In this document: positions 7,673 through 15,727 of the stretch, piece after piece
How the letters are laid out: each line of letters starts with the position of its first letter
How positions within the stretch are numbered: the stretch's first letter is position 1
From: an uncultured Cellvibrionales bacterium
Lineage (GTDB): Bacteria > Pseudomonadota > Gammaproteobacteria > Pseudomonadales > Porticoccaceae
DNA length: 64,000 bases
Direction: 5' to 3'
Assembly (NCBI GenBank): GCA_913062605.1
Contig: CAJXWQ010000006.1
Location: forward strand, 20,879 to 84,878
Made by a program: the position numbers and the translations under genes
Notes under the pieces: generated by a model
Told to the model about the DNA's origin: nothing
What the model saw: the letters and a program-made list of their open reading frames with translations, nothing else
Database searches by the model: none

Positions 7673-8571
7673 GTTAATAAAAAACGTCTCCAGTTAGGTA
7701 TTCGAGGCCTGCGGGTAACAATACTCCAAAAAGCATCATTTGATTTTTGACAAACGGCAACAGGATCTGAATAAGACATAGCCCCAACCCGATTGTTAGT
7801 AATTACATGGCATCCACAAGCCATCGCTTCCACGACAAGTCTACCAAAAGCATGCAACATAACTGGAGCAACAACAATGGCCTGATATTGATTGAGTAAG
7901 TCCGGCATTTTATTGTAAGGCACAGACAGGTAATCCATATACTCCACCGGATAACCTTCTTTAGCTGCCAGAGAAATAGCGTCTGGAGATACTCGAATTG
8001 CATCACCAATTATCAGTGCGGCATGTTTGCGTTGCTTAAAGGGGATAATAGTGCGAAACAAACCAAGATCAATCGGTACCGCTATATCATATTGCCTTCG
8101 AACTTTTATATTGATTATCTGATTGATAACCTGCTTGTGTAACGGTGAAAGGAAGATCACAGCATCACATAAATTATAAAGAGTTTGAAACACCCGAGGT
8201 ATGGGAGAGGCGCAATTACATGTTACGCATTTAACTTTTTCGAAATCTATACACCTTGCATCCCGATATGTACAGGGATGGATATCACGTTCCAATCGGA
8301 TCAAATAGCCACGATATCCTTTTAAACGAGCGATCCACTGTAGGGCCCAGTTATATTCAGATTTTTCTCCTAACCCTCCATTAGGGCGCAAGTTGGCCAG
8401 AATGACCGTATCGTAGTTTTTTAGGGAAACGGGGGTATCAGGAGTAACAATATCAATATTTATATCAGCAGGAGCAGATTTTATGTGTGACCGTAAGCTA
8501 AGCTCTGCCCCCCCAAGGCAATCAATTGATTGTGAGTGGACAAGAAGAAGCTGTTTTTTTTTCTTAAACAA
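7630..8571 (-). CDS. Glycosyltransferase, GT4-like
   Basis: A 313-residue protein with a GT-B-like layout. The N-terminus VHSQSIDCLGGAELSLR resembles the glycine-rich acceptor loop, and the C-terminal HAFGRLVVEAMACGCHVITN matches the GT4 nucleotide-sugar motif with the second Glu kept and the first replaced by His. A Cys-rich insertion lies between domains (C100, C107, C115, C118, C120), which could bind a metal. It is shorter than usual for GT4 (~350-400). Sugar and acceptor are unknown. It shares a 32-nt overlap with the radical SAM gene downstream; the overlap is created by a tandem duplication. Confidence 0.75.
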   Translation of the reverse strand: MFKKKKQLLLVHSQSIDCLGGAELSLRSHIKSAPADINIDIVTPDTPVSLKNYDTVILANLRPNGGLGEKSEYNWALQWIARLKGYRGYLIRLERDIHPCTYRDARCIDFEKVKCVTCNCASPIPRVFQTLYNLCDAVIFLSPLHKQVINQIINIKVRRQYDIAVPIDLGLFRTIIPFKQRKHAALIIGDAIRVSPDAISLAAKEGYPVEYMDYLSVPYNKMPDLLNQYQAIVVAPVMLHAFGRLVVEAMACGCHVITNNRVGAMSYSDPVAVCQKSNDAFWSIVTRRPRIPNWRRFLLTRNKYDKTKQQNTE

Positions 8572-8734
8572 GGTTACTCCACAGGTTTATAAGATCATTA
8601 CAAATGGATTTAAGTCAGCTGGCATGCTGGCATGTATAAGGGTCTTGGACATAATAAAAATATGACTATGAATGAGAGGCTATCATACAAAGGGGGATTC
8701 AATGAAGCGTCTACCAATAAGCTTTTCCACACCA

Positions 8735-8768
8735 AATAAAAAATCCCCAACACCGTAAAGTGTTGAGG
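8735..8768 (-). terminator. Rho-independent terminator of the tRNA-Leu fragment
   Basis: On the minus strand, CCTCAACAC, loop TTTACG, GTGTTGGGG, then ATTTTTTATTT. It lies 10 nt past the CCA of the tRNA-Leu 3' half, as a native tRNA terminator would. Confidence 0.8.
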
Positions 8769-8778
8769 TCTTGTGTTT

Positions 8779-8840
8779 TGGTACCTAGGGCAGGAATCGA
8801 ACCGGCACGCCCGTGAAGGCAAGGGATTTTAAGTCCCTTG
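8779..8840 (-). pseudogene. 3' half of tRNA-Leu(TAA), degenerate
   Basis: The minus strand shows an anticodon arm AGGGA-CTTAAAA-TCCCT (anticodon TAA), a class II variable arm GCC-TTCACG-GGC, a T arm GCCGG-TTCGATT-CCTGC with one mismatch, the acceptor 3' strand CCTAGGT, discriminator A and encoded CCA. The matching 5' acceptor strand and an intact D arm are missing: the sequence upstream only weakly resembles a D arm (ATAGATAC). It cannot form a complete tRNA. Such 3' halves are usually left by integrative elements that use tRNA genes as attachment sites. Confidence 0.8.
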
Positions 8841-8918
8841 TATCTATAGCAAAACATCTATGTGCTCACCAACAAAAAACATAACACTGCCGTTAAACGT
8901 ATGACCACTTCCTGCATA

Positions 8919-9029
8919 TTACAGACAGTGGCGATAACCAATAATAGCCACTAAAGATTCCCCATCATCTTCCAGATCAAAACTGTATTGACCATCAACA
9001 CCCTTGTTTAACTCGAACCAATCGGACAT
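8919..9029 (-). CDS. Short DUF1508-like ORF, 36 aa, probably truncated
   Basis: Begins MSDWFELNKGVDGQYSFDLE, which aligns with the start of YegP/DUF1508 proteins (WFEL...G.Y.F.L). It stops after 36 residues, within the repeat unit. AGGAG at 9036-9040 is placed 6 nt before the ATG, so it is probably translated. The sequence past the stop shows no continuation in another frame. It lies beside the tRNA-Leu fragment, so the 3' part may have been lost at an integration or deletion junction. A natural micro-protein is the alternative. Confidence 0.55.
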   Translation of the reverse strand: MSDWFELNKGVDGQYSFDLEDDGESLVAIIGYRHCL

Positions 9030-9359
9030 ACCTATCTCCTTAAATTAATAGAAATAATCATGTGTACTGCGTCGAGTGATAGTAGTAAAACACCTGACGC
9101 TTTGTTAACTCGCTTTGCGAGTGAGATTTAGCAATCTGGCTTTACGTTATGGAACGATATTTCTGAGATATAGCAATTAGCGTCGTACTATCAGCATGGT
9201 TTTAATCAAATGGAGTATGGTGGGGTTAAATGGAAGATGTGATGACAGGGATGTCATCCAATCCGTTAAAATTCTGCACTGACAGCCTTAAATAGACATT
9301 CGATTTGGCCATTGAATCGGCGTGTTCAATGACCTTATCAACAATAAAAGAAGTACCGA
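9030..9359. other. 330-nt intergenic region, no gene seen
   Basis: This gap separates the short DUF1508-like ORF from the divergent cmoM gene. A small dyad GATGAC...GTCATC occurs near 9240-9257. I see no convincing ORF or tRNA. It must carry promoters for genes on both sides, but no strong -35/-10 pair stands out. Confidence 0.5.
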
Positions 9360-10142
9360 ATGAGTGACGATAGAAATTTTGATGATTTAGCTGAACGATT
9401 TCAGCGCAAGGTCTACGGCAGTTTAAAAGGTGATATCCGGCTGGCGGTATTGTGGCGTGACTTAGAAGAACAAGTCCCTCAACTTTATGGGGATAAACCC
9501 CTCAGGGTTTTGGATGTTGGCGCTGGTCTCGGCCAACTGGCCATCAGACTGGCAAAACTTGGACACCAAGTGACGGTAAATGATATTTCCAGTGAAATGC
9601 TATCTATTGCACGAGAGTCTGCTGAGGAGGCGGGTGTAGCGGGGTCGATGGTGTGGCATCACTGCCCACTTCAGGAACTCTCGAGCTGTGTGGGGGGAGC
9701 GTATGATGTGGTACTTTGCCATGCAGTGGTGGAGTGGTTGGCCGACCCTGAGCCCTTAATGGTACAGCTGAAACATTTTCTCTCAGAGTCGGGTGTGCTT
9801 TCCTTTGCCTATTACAACAGGCATTCACTAGAATATCGGAATCTAATCAGGGGTAATTTCAATCTTTTAAAACGGGATACGTTTACCCCGGACCCCGGTA
9901 GCCTCACTCCAAGTAATCCACTTTTACCGGAGCAAGTGCAGGAATGGGTGGATGACGCAGGGCTGACTGTACAGGCTATCAGCGGAGTGCGGGTGTTTCA
10001 TGATTATGTGACGACTCTACGGGGTGGTAATGGTGTACCAGAGTCAGTGATTGAGATGGAGTTGGCGTACTCAAAAAGGGAGCCCTATCTGTGGTTGGGC
10101 CGATATATCCATTTGTTACTGACGAGCAGAAGCCGGGCTTAA
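9360..10142 (+). CDS. cmoM: tRNA 5-carboxymethoxyuridine methyltransferase CmoM
   Basis: CmoM methylates cmo5U34 to mcmo5U34 in selected tRNAs, using SAM. The 260-residue protein shares the family signature throughout: RNFDDLAERFQRKVYGSLKG at the N-terminus, the SAM motif I VLDVGAGLGQLA, CHAVVEWLADP, GVLSFAYYN and the C-terminal GVRVFHDY and EPYLWLGRYIH. It lies near trhP and trhO, which install the hydroxyl group from which cmo5U34 is built. The stop overlaps the convergent membrane-protein gene by 4 nt. Confidence 0.92.
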   Translation: MSDDRNFDDLAERFQRKVYGSLKGDIRLAVLWRDLEEQVPQLYGDKPLRVLDVGAGLGQLAIRLAKLGHQVTVNDISSEMLSIARESAEEAGVAGSMVWHHCPLQELSSCVGGAYDVVLCHAVVEWLADPEPLMVQLKHFLSESGVLSFAYYNRHSLEYRNLIRGNFNLLKRDTFTPDPGSLTPSNPLLPEQVQEWVDDAGLTVQAISGVRVFHDYVTTLRGGNGVPESVIEMELAYSKREPYLWLGRYIHLLLTSRSRA

Positions 10143-10900
10143 CGATGATTGATTGCGTGGTTAAATTTTTCTTCAACTCTCTGATTAAAAGACAATAGAA
10201 AACGCTGAACAAACAAATACAGAAACAGCGATGTTCCAAACATTTCTAAAAATTCTTCAGCCATGAGGAAAGGGTGGCTCAGGGTGTACTTGTTTACTCC
10301 CAGTGTGGCGGCAATAGACTCGAAGAAGCCTTCGCGGCCCTCGATAAAGTCGATACCAATGGCGATTGCCCAGCACCCAAAGGCAGCAATAACTGTTAGC
10401 CGTAACTTATTATCCGGCAGTTGATACCAGAGAAATAGAAGGGTGTAGAGACCAATAGCGCCAAAAAAAGGGGCAAACACCCATTGCCAAGCGTAGGAAG
10501 GGAAGAACCTTGAAAACTCTCCCAGTTGGGAGTTTTCATCATTGGCAACCAGTCGCCCAACATGCTCCCCCAGTCGCTCATGAATTTTAGCGGCATCATC
10601 TACTGAGATGTAAAAGAAAAACAGGGCCAGAAGAAGCCAGCCCCAGGTTCGCCATTGGCGAGTGTGGGTTAGCTGGTGCAGGCCGAGTAAAACCAAGCTG
10701 GCGATGGCAGCCTGTACCACTGAAAACCAAGTGCCTAGACTTTGTTCATGTGCCACATTAAATATTTTTTGAAGAGATTCGGACTCGATCAGCTGGAAAT
10801 AATTTAACAGCAGATCGAGCAGTAAAATGGAGGCTTCAATGAACAGGCAGGACAGTAGAATTTTCCTGCTGATAGACTTGTGATCGATAAACTCCACCAC
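10139..10900 (-). CDS. Multipass membrane protein of unknown function
   Basis: A 253-residue inner-membrane protein with about six hydrophobic segments, including ILLSCLFIEASILLLDLLL near the N-terminus, TWGWLLLALFFFYISVDDAA and a C-terminal LFLYLFVQRFLL. The motif ISVDDAAKIHERLGEHVG (about residues 98-115) is acidic and lies at a membrane boundary; it may be functionally important. It overlaps the DnaJ-like gene by one base and is probably cotranscribed with it and trhP. No function is assigned. Confidence 0.75.
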   Translation of the reverse strand: MVEFIDHKSISRKILLSCLFIEASILLLDLLLNYFQLIESESLQKIFNVAHEQSLGTWFSVVQAAIASLVLLGLHQLTHTRQWRTWGWLLLALFFFYISVDDAAKIHERLGEHVGRLVANDENSQLGEFSRFFPSYAWQWVFAPFFGAIGLYTLLFLWYQLPDNKLRLTVIAAFGCWAIAIGIDFIEGREGFFESIAATLGVNKYTLSHPFLMAEEFLEMFGTSLFLYLFVQRFLLSFNQRVEEKFNHAINHR

Positions 10901-11379
10901 TAATGACCTAATAATAAATCCCTGGCGGCATTGAGTTTCGCGGCCAGATAATCATTTCCTCCCCGATCCGGGTGCAGTTTTTGTATCAGTCGTTTGTGGG
11001 ACTGGATGATGTCCTCACGACTGGCTCCGGGTTGAAGGCCCAGTAGCTGCCAGGCTTCCTCTTCGGTGAGTTGAGAGCTTGATGGTGGGGCTGGATGCCC
11101 CGACTGAGCATGACGCTTCTTTAGCCACACCTGAAGAAAAGGGAGTGCTCTCAGTAACAGGGCAAATAGGATTTTAAGGGCAGGTAGCGCTGCGGTGATA
11201 GCAACAGCGATCCAATGAACACGTCCAGTAGCAACAAGCAGCAGGAGAGCTGCGATCAGTATGAAGAACCCACTGCGCAGCAATAGCTTTTTTCGCTGTT
11301 GAGGAGGGCTATTATTCAGTTTTTGCCAAAACAGGTAGCCTAAGATGACAACAGCCAATAAAAGAGCAATTCTCGCCAT
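10900..11379 (-). CDS. Membrane-anchored DnaJ-domain protein
   Basis: A 159-residue protein. The N-terminal half has two or three hydrophobic segments (residues ~3-18, ~35-52, ~56-82). The C-terminal ~55 residues form a J domain with AWQLLGLQPGASREDIIQ and the HPD tripeptide in KLHPDRGGN, which stimulates the DnaK ATPase. This domain order resembles Tim14/Pam18-like and DjlA-like co-chaperones that act at a membrane. The client is unknown. It lies between trhP and the multipass membrane protein on the same strand, with a 56-nt gap to trhP. Confidence 0.82.
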   Translation of the reverse strand: MARIALLLAVVILGYLFWQKLNNSPPQQRKKLLLRSGFFILIAALLLLVATGRVHWIAVAITAALPALKILFALLLRALPFLQVWLKKRHAQSGHPAPPSSSQLTEEEAWQLLGLQPGASREDIIQSHKRLIQKLHPDRGGNDYLAAKLNAARDLLLGH

Positions 11380-11435
11380 GGTTCCCCCTTATTTTGAACA
11401 TGCCCTGAGTGTAACAAGAAAGTAAAAAAGGGTAT

Positions 11436-12800
11436 TCACATATACCGCATCAGCATGGCATAGCCGCCATCTTCTGGTAGGACGATATCTGCCGGCATGG
11501 GGACACGAACAATGTGACCAGAGCCTGGTGCTACATTCATTTTTTCGCCCTTCAGGTTCTCGAGAGCCTCTAGGTTGAAGGTCATATTACCATTGGGGGT
11601 TATGAGCTCCATGGTGTCCCCGTGTTCAAAACGGTTTTTAACATCCACCGTGAGCCAGCCTTTATCTGCTTCTACCGCACTGATTTCACCCACAAACTGC
11701 TGATTGGGGTTTCTGGAGGCGCTCTGAGTATAGTTCTGGGTTTCCTGGGGAACGTGGCGTCGGTAGAATCCTTCTGTATAGCCTCGGTTGGCCAGGTGAT
11801 CGAGCTCGGCCATCATGTTGATATCAAAGGGTTTTCCTGCCTCTGCATTATCAATGGCGCGACGGTAAACTTGAGCAGTACGTGCGGCATAGTAGTGAGA
11901 CTTTGTTCGGCCCTCAATCTTTAAGGAAACAATACCCATATTAACCAAGCGTTCGACGTGTTGCACCGCGCGTAAGTCTTTTGAGTTCATGATGTACGTG
12001 CCATGCTCGTCTTCAAAGGCTGGCATCATTTCCCCGGGACGCCCTTCTTCTTCCAGTAGCATGATGGGCTTTTCTTCATCATGATCATTCTGTAGTTGGT
12101 TTTCTTGGGGCGTCCCCTGAGAAGGTTCCCATATCTTTGTTGGGGAAGTTTTGGCCGGAACAATATCACCGGTTTCTGTTTCTGTGGCTTCTTGTGCGTT
12201 GTATTTCCACCGGCAGGCATTAGTGCAGGCACCTTGATTGGGGTCCCTGTGGTTCATATAGCCAGAAAGGAGACAGCGGCCAGAATAGGCGATACAGAGA
12301 GAGCCGTGGACGAAGACTTCAAGCTCCATCTCTGGACAGTGCTGGCGAATTTCTTCAATTTCATTCAATCCCAACTCACGGGACAAAATCGTGCGAACAA
12401 TGCCTTGGGTCTGCCAGAACTTCACCGTGGCATAGTTGGTGGCATTGGCCTGTACCGATAGATGAATTGGCATCTCTGGCCATTTTTCCCTCACCATCAT
12501 GATTAGACCAGGGTCAGACATGATCAGTGCATCGGGCTGCATCTTAATCACTTCTTCCATATCGCGCAGATAGCTTCTAATTTTATCGTTGTGAGGGGAA
12601 ATATTACTGGCGATATAGAACTGTTTGTTTTGGGCATGCGCTTCCGCGATGGCCCCGGCCATAACATCTAGGTGGTTAAACTCATTGTTACGCACACGCA
12701 GGCTGTAGCGTGGTTGACCGGCATACACAGCATCGGCGCCATAGGCGAATGCGTAGCGCATGTTCTTGAGTGTGCCTGCGGGTGACAGTAGTTCTGTCAT
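11436..12800 (-). CDS. trhP: tRNA U34 hydroxylation protein TrhP (YegQ, peptidase U32 family)
   Basis: TrhP is needed for prephenate-dependent 5-hydroxylation of tRNA U34, the first step to cmo5U/mo5U, alongside O2-dependent TrhO. The 454-residue protein starts MTELLSPAGTLKNMRYAFAY (typical U32). It has the Cys set HGSLCIAYSGRC...GACTNACRWKY, expected to hold an Fe-S cluster, then FEDEHGTYIMNSKDLRA and SLKIEGRTKS. The C-terminal beta domain (AFVGEIS-like segment onward) is complete. A low-complexity acidic stretch (~residues 205-245) is where YegQ is also variable. It is divergent from trhO, with ~350 nt between. Confidence 0.92.
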   Translation of the reverse strand: MTELLSPAGTLKNMRYAFAYGADAVYAGQPRYSLRVRNNEFNHLDVMAGAIAEAHAQNKQFYIASNISPHNDKIRSYLRDMEEVIKMQPDALIMSDPGLIMMVREKWPEMPIHLSVQANATNYATVKFWQTQGIVRTILSRELGLNEIEEIRQHCPEMELEVFVHGSLCIAYSGRCLLSGYMNHRDPNQGACTNACRWKYNAQEATETETGDIVPAKTSPTKIWEPSQGTPQENQLQNDHDEEKPIMLLEEEGRPGEMMPAFEDEHGTYIMNSKDLRAVQHVERLVNMGIVSLKIEGRTKSHYYAARTAQVYRRAIDNAEAGKPFDINMMAELDHLANRGYTEGFYRRHVPQETQNYTQSASRNPNQQFVGEISAVEADKGWLTVDVKNRFEHGDTMELITPNGNMTFNLEALENLKGEKMNVAPGSGHIVRVPMPADIVLPEDGGYAMLMRYM

Positions 12801-13016
12801 GTTGGTGCCTGAAATGAAATGGGTGGCAATTTTACACAGATGTAGAGCATTTATGTAGCCGGTTCAGATCAATTGTTAGCGCAGTAACGCTGTGAAAAGG
12901 GGCGGTGTTATAGAGGGTTTTATAGAGAACTGTCTTGGAGCGACTCGCTAGGTGACGTTAACTAGATAGGTCATGCTTTCGAGTAATGGTTAGAACCGGT
13001 ATGAGCTCCAGCTTTC

Positions 13017-13045
13017 TTGAGTACAGGGGCGTATTTACTTAAAAT
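13017..13045 (+). promoter_or_regulatory. Predicted sigma70 promoter of trhO
   Basis: TTGAGT (13017-13022), 17-nt spacer, TAAAAT (13040-13045). The predicted transcript start is near 13052, giving a ~100-nt leader that contains the hairpin at 13066-13090. The rest of the 12801-13150 gap holds no gene that I can see. Confidence 0.5.
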
Positions 13046-13065
13046 GCGCCTCCCCGGGTGTCCTG

Positions 13066-13090
13066 AGTGCTTCACTCTAGATGAAGCACT
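13066..13090 (+). other. Leader hairpin upstream of trhO
   Basis: AGTGCTTCA (13066-13074), loop CTCTAGA, TGAAGCACT (13082-13090): a perfect 9-bp stem. No T-tract follows, so it is not a terminator. It could stabilise the leader or be an operator dyad. Confidence 0.45.
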
Positions 13091-13150
13091 TCAAATACAA
13101 CACCCTACAACTTGCCCGGTTTTACGTTCCGGTCGCAACGAGGAAAAGAC

Positions 13151-14149
13151 ATGACTGAACCCCCGACTAGTGTCGTGGTTGCTGCACTATACCGTTTTGC
13201 AAAACTCCCTGATTTTGAATCCTTTCGAGAGCCTCTTCAGAACCTGATGTTGGAAGAGGGTGTGAAGGGCACGTTGCTGCTCGCCCCTGAAGGGATTAAT
13301 GGCACGATTGCCGGTTCTAGGCTGGGTATTGATACCGTCATAGCGTGGTTGGAAAAAGACCCGCGTTTTTCCGGTCTGGAAGTCAAAGAATCCTATGTCA
13401 CCGGTAATCCCTTCTATCGAACCAAGGTGAAGCTAAAAAAAGAAATCGTGACAATGGGGGTGGAAGGTATTGATCCCAATGGCATCGTTGGCACCTATGT
13501 TGACCCTCGTGACTGGAACGATCTAATTAGCGATCCAGATGTGTTGCTGCTGGATACCCGGAATGACTACGAAGTTGAGATTGGGACGTTTGAAAATGCG
13601 GTAAATCCTGATACTGAAACATTTCGTGAATTCCCAGGTTACGTCAGCAAAGCATTGAACCCCAAAAAACAGAAGAAAGTGGCCATGTTTTGCACCGGCG
13701 GTATTCGTTGTGAGAAGTCTACCGCCTACTTAAAACAACAGGGGTTTGAGGAGGTTTTCCATTTGAAGGGGGGCATTCTCAATTACCTTGAGCAGGTGCC
13801 TGAAGATGACTCAATGTGGCAAGGTGAGTGCTTTGTTTTCGACAATCGAGTCACCGTGAATCACCAGCTTGAAAAAGGCCTCTATGACCAGTGCCATGCC
13901 TGTCGATTGCCGATAACTGAGGAAGATAAACAACACCTCAATTACCAAAAAGGGGTTAGTTGTCACCGCTGCTATGGCAAGCACAGCGATGAGCAGGTGA
14001 AGCGCTATGCTGCTCGAGAACGACAAATGAATTTGGCTAAGCAGCGGGGGGGAACACACATTGGTTCTTCAATGGAAGAGCAAGTTATCAACCGCAAGAA
14101 GGAAAAGCTGGCATTTAAGAACAAGCAACGAAGCGAGAGCTCAAAATAG
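13151..14149 (+). CDS. trhO: tRNA U34 hydroxylase TrhO (YceA, rhodanese-like)
   Basis: TrhO performs O2-dependent 5-hydroxylation of tRNA U34, parallel to TrhP. The 332-residue protein has the N-terminal acylphosphatase-like domain ([17 protein letters not shown]), a rhodanese domain with [15 protein letters not shown] and the active-site loop [16 protein letters not shown], and a C-terminal Cys cluster (CHACRLP...CHRCYGK). The tail is Lys/Gln-rich. ATG 13151 is chosen because GAGGAAAAG precedes it; the frame extends to 13112 without a good ribosome binding site. It is transcribed away from trhP and ends in a shared terminator. Confidence 0.93.
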   Translation: MTEPPTSVVVAALYRFAKLPDFESFREPLQNLMLEEGVKGTLLLAPEGINGTIAGSRLGIDTVIAWLEKDPRFSGLEVKESYVTGNPFYRTKVKLKKEIVTMGVEGIDPNGIVGTYVDPRDWNDLISDPDVLLLDTRNDYEVEIGTFENAVNPDTETFREFPGYVSKALNPKKQKKVAMFCTGGIRCEKSTAYLKQQGFEEVFHLKGGILNYLEQVPEDDSMWQGECFVFDNRVTVNHQLEKGLYDQCHACRLPITEEDKQHLNYQKGVSCHRCYGKHSDEQVKRYAARERQMNLAKQRGGTHIGSSMEEQVINRKKEKLAFKNKQRSESSK

Positions 14150-14227
14150 TTGAAGGTGAATCGACGTAAAGTTAACCGGTCAGATTCACTATTGTTAATA
14201 AATGTGTATGAATAAGTAAATAGGAAT

Positions 14228-14256
14228 AAAAAAGGCCGACATTTGTCGGCCTTTTT
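14228..14256. terminator. Bidirectional terminator between trhO and the PHA depolymerase
   Basis: AAAAAAGGCCGAC, loop ATTT, GTCGGCCTTTTT. Stem 14234-14240 with 14245-14251. It separates convergent genes and can serve both. Confidence 0.88.
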
Positions 14257-14313
14257 GGTTGCTGCCTATTACTAATAGTTGTTCTTTTAACAGGCTGCTC
14301 GTTAAACGAACTA

Positions 14314-15555
14314 CTAACCAGTCAGGGCAACTTGTCCGTGGTGCTTGTTGATCCAGGCTTTAATTTTTGGGGCAACGCCCTTACGGTATTTTCTGCCATT
14401 GAAGATGCCGTAGTGACCAACACCTTTCTGCACGTAGTGTTTCTTCATTTTCTTGGGCAGGTTGTCGCACAAATGCAGGGCGGCTTCGGTTTGACCCAGG
14501 CTGATCATGTCATCTTTTTCACCCTCGAGGGTGAGAATGGCGATATCAGTAATATCACTACAGTTGATCGTCTCACCCTGATGTTGCATTAAACCCTTAG
14601 GCAGTTGTTGGTCGAGAAATATGCGGTCCATGGTTTCCAGGTAAAAATCCGCATCCATATCGAGAACAGCCATATATTCATCATAGAAATCACGGTGCTT
14701 ATCGGCGTCATCAGCATTGCCGTGGACAACATCCTTAAAGAATTGCACATGTTTTTCCATGTGAGACTTCATGTTCATGGACATGAAACCACCAAGTTGC
14801 ATGGTTCCAGGATAAACCAGTCGGCCAGCGCCCTCATATCGGTTAGGTACCTTATGGATAGCAACACGCTCAAGAAGTTTTGCAGAGATTTTTAAAACTT
14901 TTTTAGTGAATGCGTTGGGGTTAACCCGGATATCGATGGGGCCTGCCATCATCGTCAGTGTTTTTGGTCGACAGATATTGTCTTTTTTGGACATCTGAGC
15001 GGCAGCTGTTAGTGCGGGTACTGCTGCTTGGCAAATGGCGAATACATGGTTGTTGGGGCCAAGGTGCTCCATAAAGTCGATGAGGTAGCTGACGTAGCCT
15101 TCGTAGCCAAATTTGCCGGCATCTAAGGGCACATCTCGGGCATCTAGCCAGTCAGTGACATAAACTTCGTAATCGGGTAAAAATTCTCGAAATGTTTCTC
15201 GGGCTAACGTGGCGTGATGGCCAGATAACGCCGCGACACAAAGTAGTTTAGGTGCATCTGCAGGCAGGTCTTCACGACGAAAGCGTATTAGGTTGCAGAA
15301 GGGTTTTTCCATAACCACGGTTTCACTGACGGGGTGGTCCACCTTATCAATGATGACAGGCTCATACTCAAACCCCTGTTTTGGGTAGTGCTTTAGCAGG
15401 CGACTAGTGGATTCCAGTACGGCTTTGCGGAGTCGGCCGTAGCGTGTTTTTGCTAGAGGGTATCTATCATCCGTAACGATATCGTGAACAAGGTCTACGG
15501 TGGCATTCAGGGGCGTTAGTGATTGGCGGTATAGATCGAATAACTGATATTGCAT
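14314..15555 (-). CDS. phaZ: Intracellular polyhydroxyalkanoate depolymerase
   Basis: Cytoplasmic alpha/beta-hydrolase that mobilises stored PHA/PHB granules. The 413-residue protein has the DWLDARDVPL segment and the lipase-box-like AICQAAVP, in which Cys175 replaces Ser as nucleophile, as in the PhaZ class of Ralstonia. The predicted acid is in LEGEKDDMI and the base in GVGHYGIF. Length fits the family (~410-420). No phaC or phasin lies in the window, so the synthase must be elsewhere if the strain makes PHA. Confidence 0.88.
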   Translation of the reverse strand: MQYQLFDLYRQSLTPLNATVDLVHDIVTDDRYPLAKTRYGRLRKAVLESTSRLLKHYPKQGFEYEPVIIDKVDHPVSETVVMEKPFCNLIRFRREDLPADAPKLLCVAALSGHHATLARETFREFLPDYEVYVTDWLDARDVPLDAGKFGYEGYVSYLIDFMEHLGPNNHVFAICQAAVPALTAAAQMSKKDNICRPKTLTMMAGPIDIRVNPNAFTKKVLKISAKLLERVAIHKVPNRYEGAGRLVYPGTMQLGGFMSMNMKSHMEKHVQFFKDVVHGNADDADKHRDFYDEYMAVLDMDADFYLETMDRIFLDQQLPKGLMQHQGETINCSDITDIAILTLEGEKDDMISLGQTEAALHLCDNLPKKMKKHYVQKGVGHYGIFNGRKYRKGVAPKIKAWINKHHGQVALTG

Positions 15556-15681
15556 ATAGATTCTGCTCTACAATTAAAACGGTTAGCGATCAATTTAGTC
15601 ATAGCAGATTAGAAAGGGCAACCTAAAAACAGGCTCTGAGAGTTAGGTTTGTTTGAGGCTCTATATAAGCCGTACAGAAAC

Positions 15682-15707
15682 AAAAAAGGCCCCGCTAAAG
15701 CGAGGCC
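15682..15707 (-). terminator. Rho-independent terminator of acnB
   Basis: On the minus strand GGCCTCGC, loop TTTA, GCGGGGCC followed by TTTTTT, 20 nt past the acnB stop. One G-U pair in the stem. Confidence 0.88.
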
Positions 15708-15727
15708 TTTTCTGTGTGCCTGGTTAT

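Noticed and set aside
5734..8840. Region between tRNA-Arg and the tRNA-Leu fragment considered as one integrated element
   Set aside because: Both tRNA 3' ends face the same way and differ in identity, no integrase is present and no direct repeats bound the region, so a single element is not supported.
12060..12190. Acidic low-complexity part of TrhP considered as a novel insertion
   Set aside because: The same position is variable and acidic in YegQ, so it is ordinary family variation.
12096..12461. 121-codon plus-strand ORF opposite trhP
   Set aside because: Lies over conserved TrhP Cys motifs; no motif of its own.
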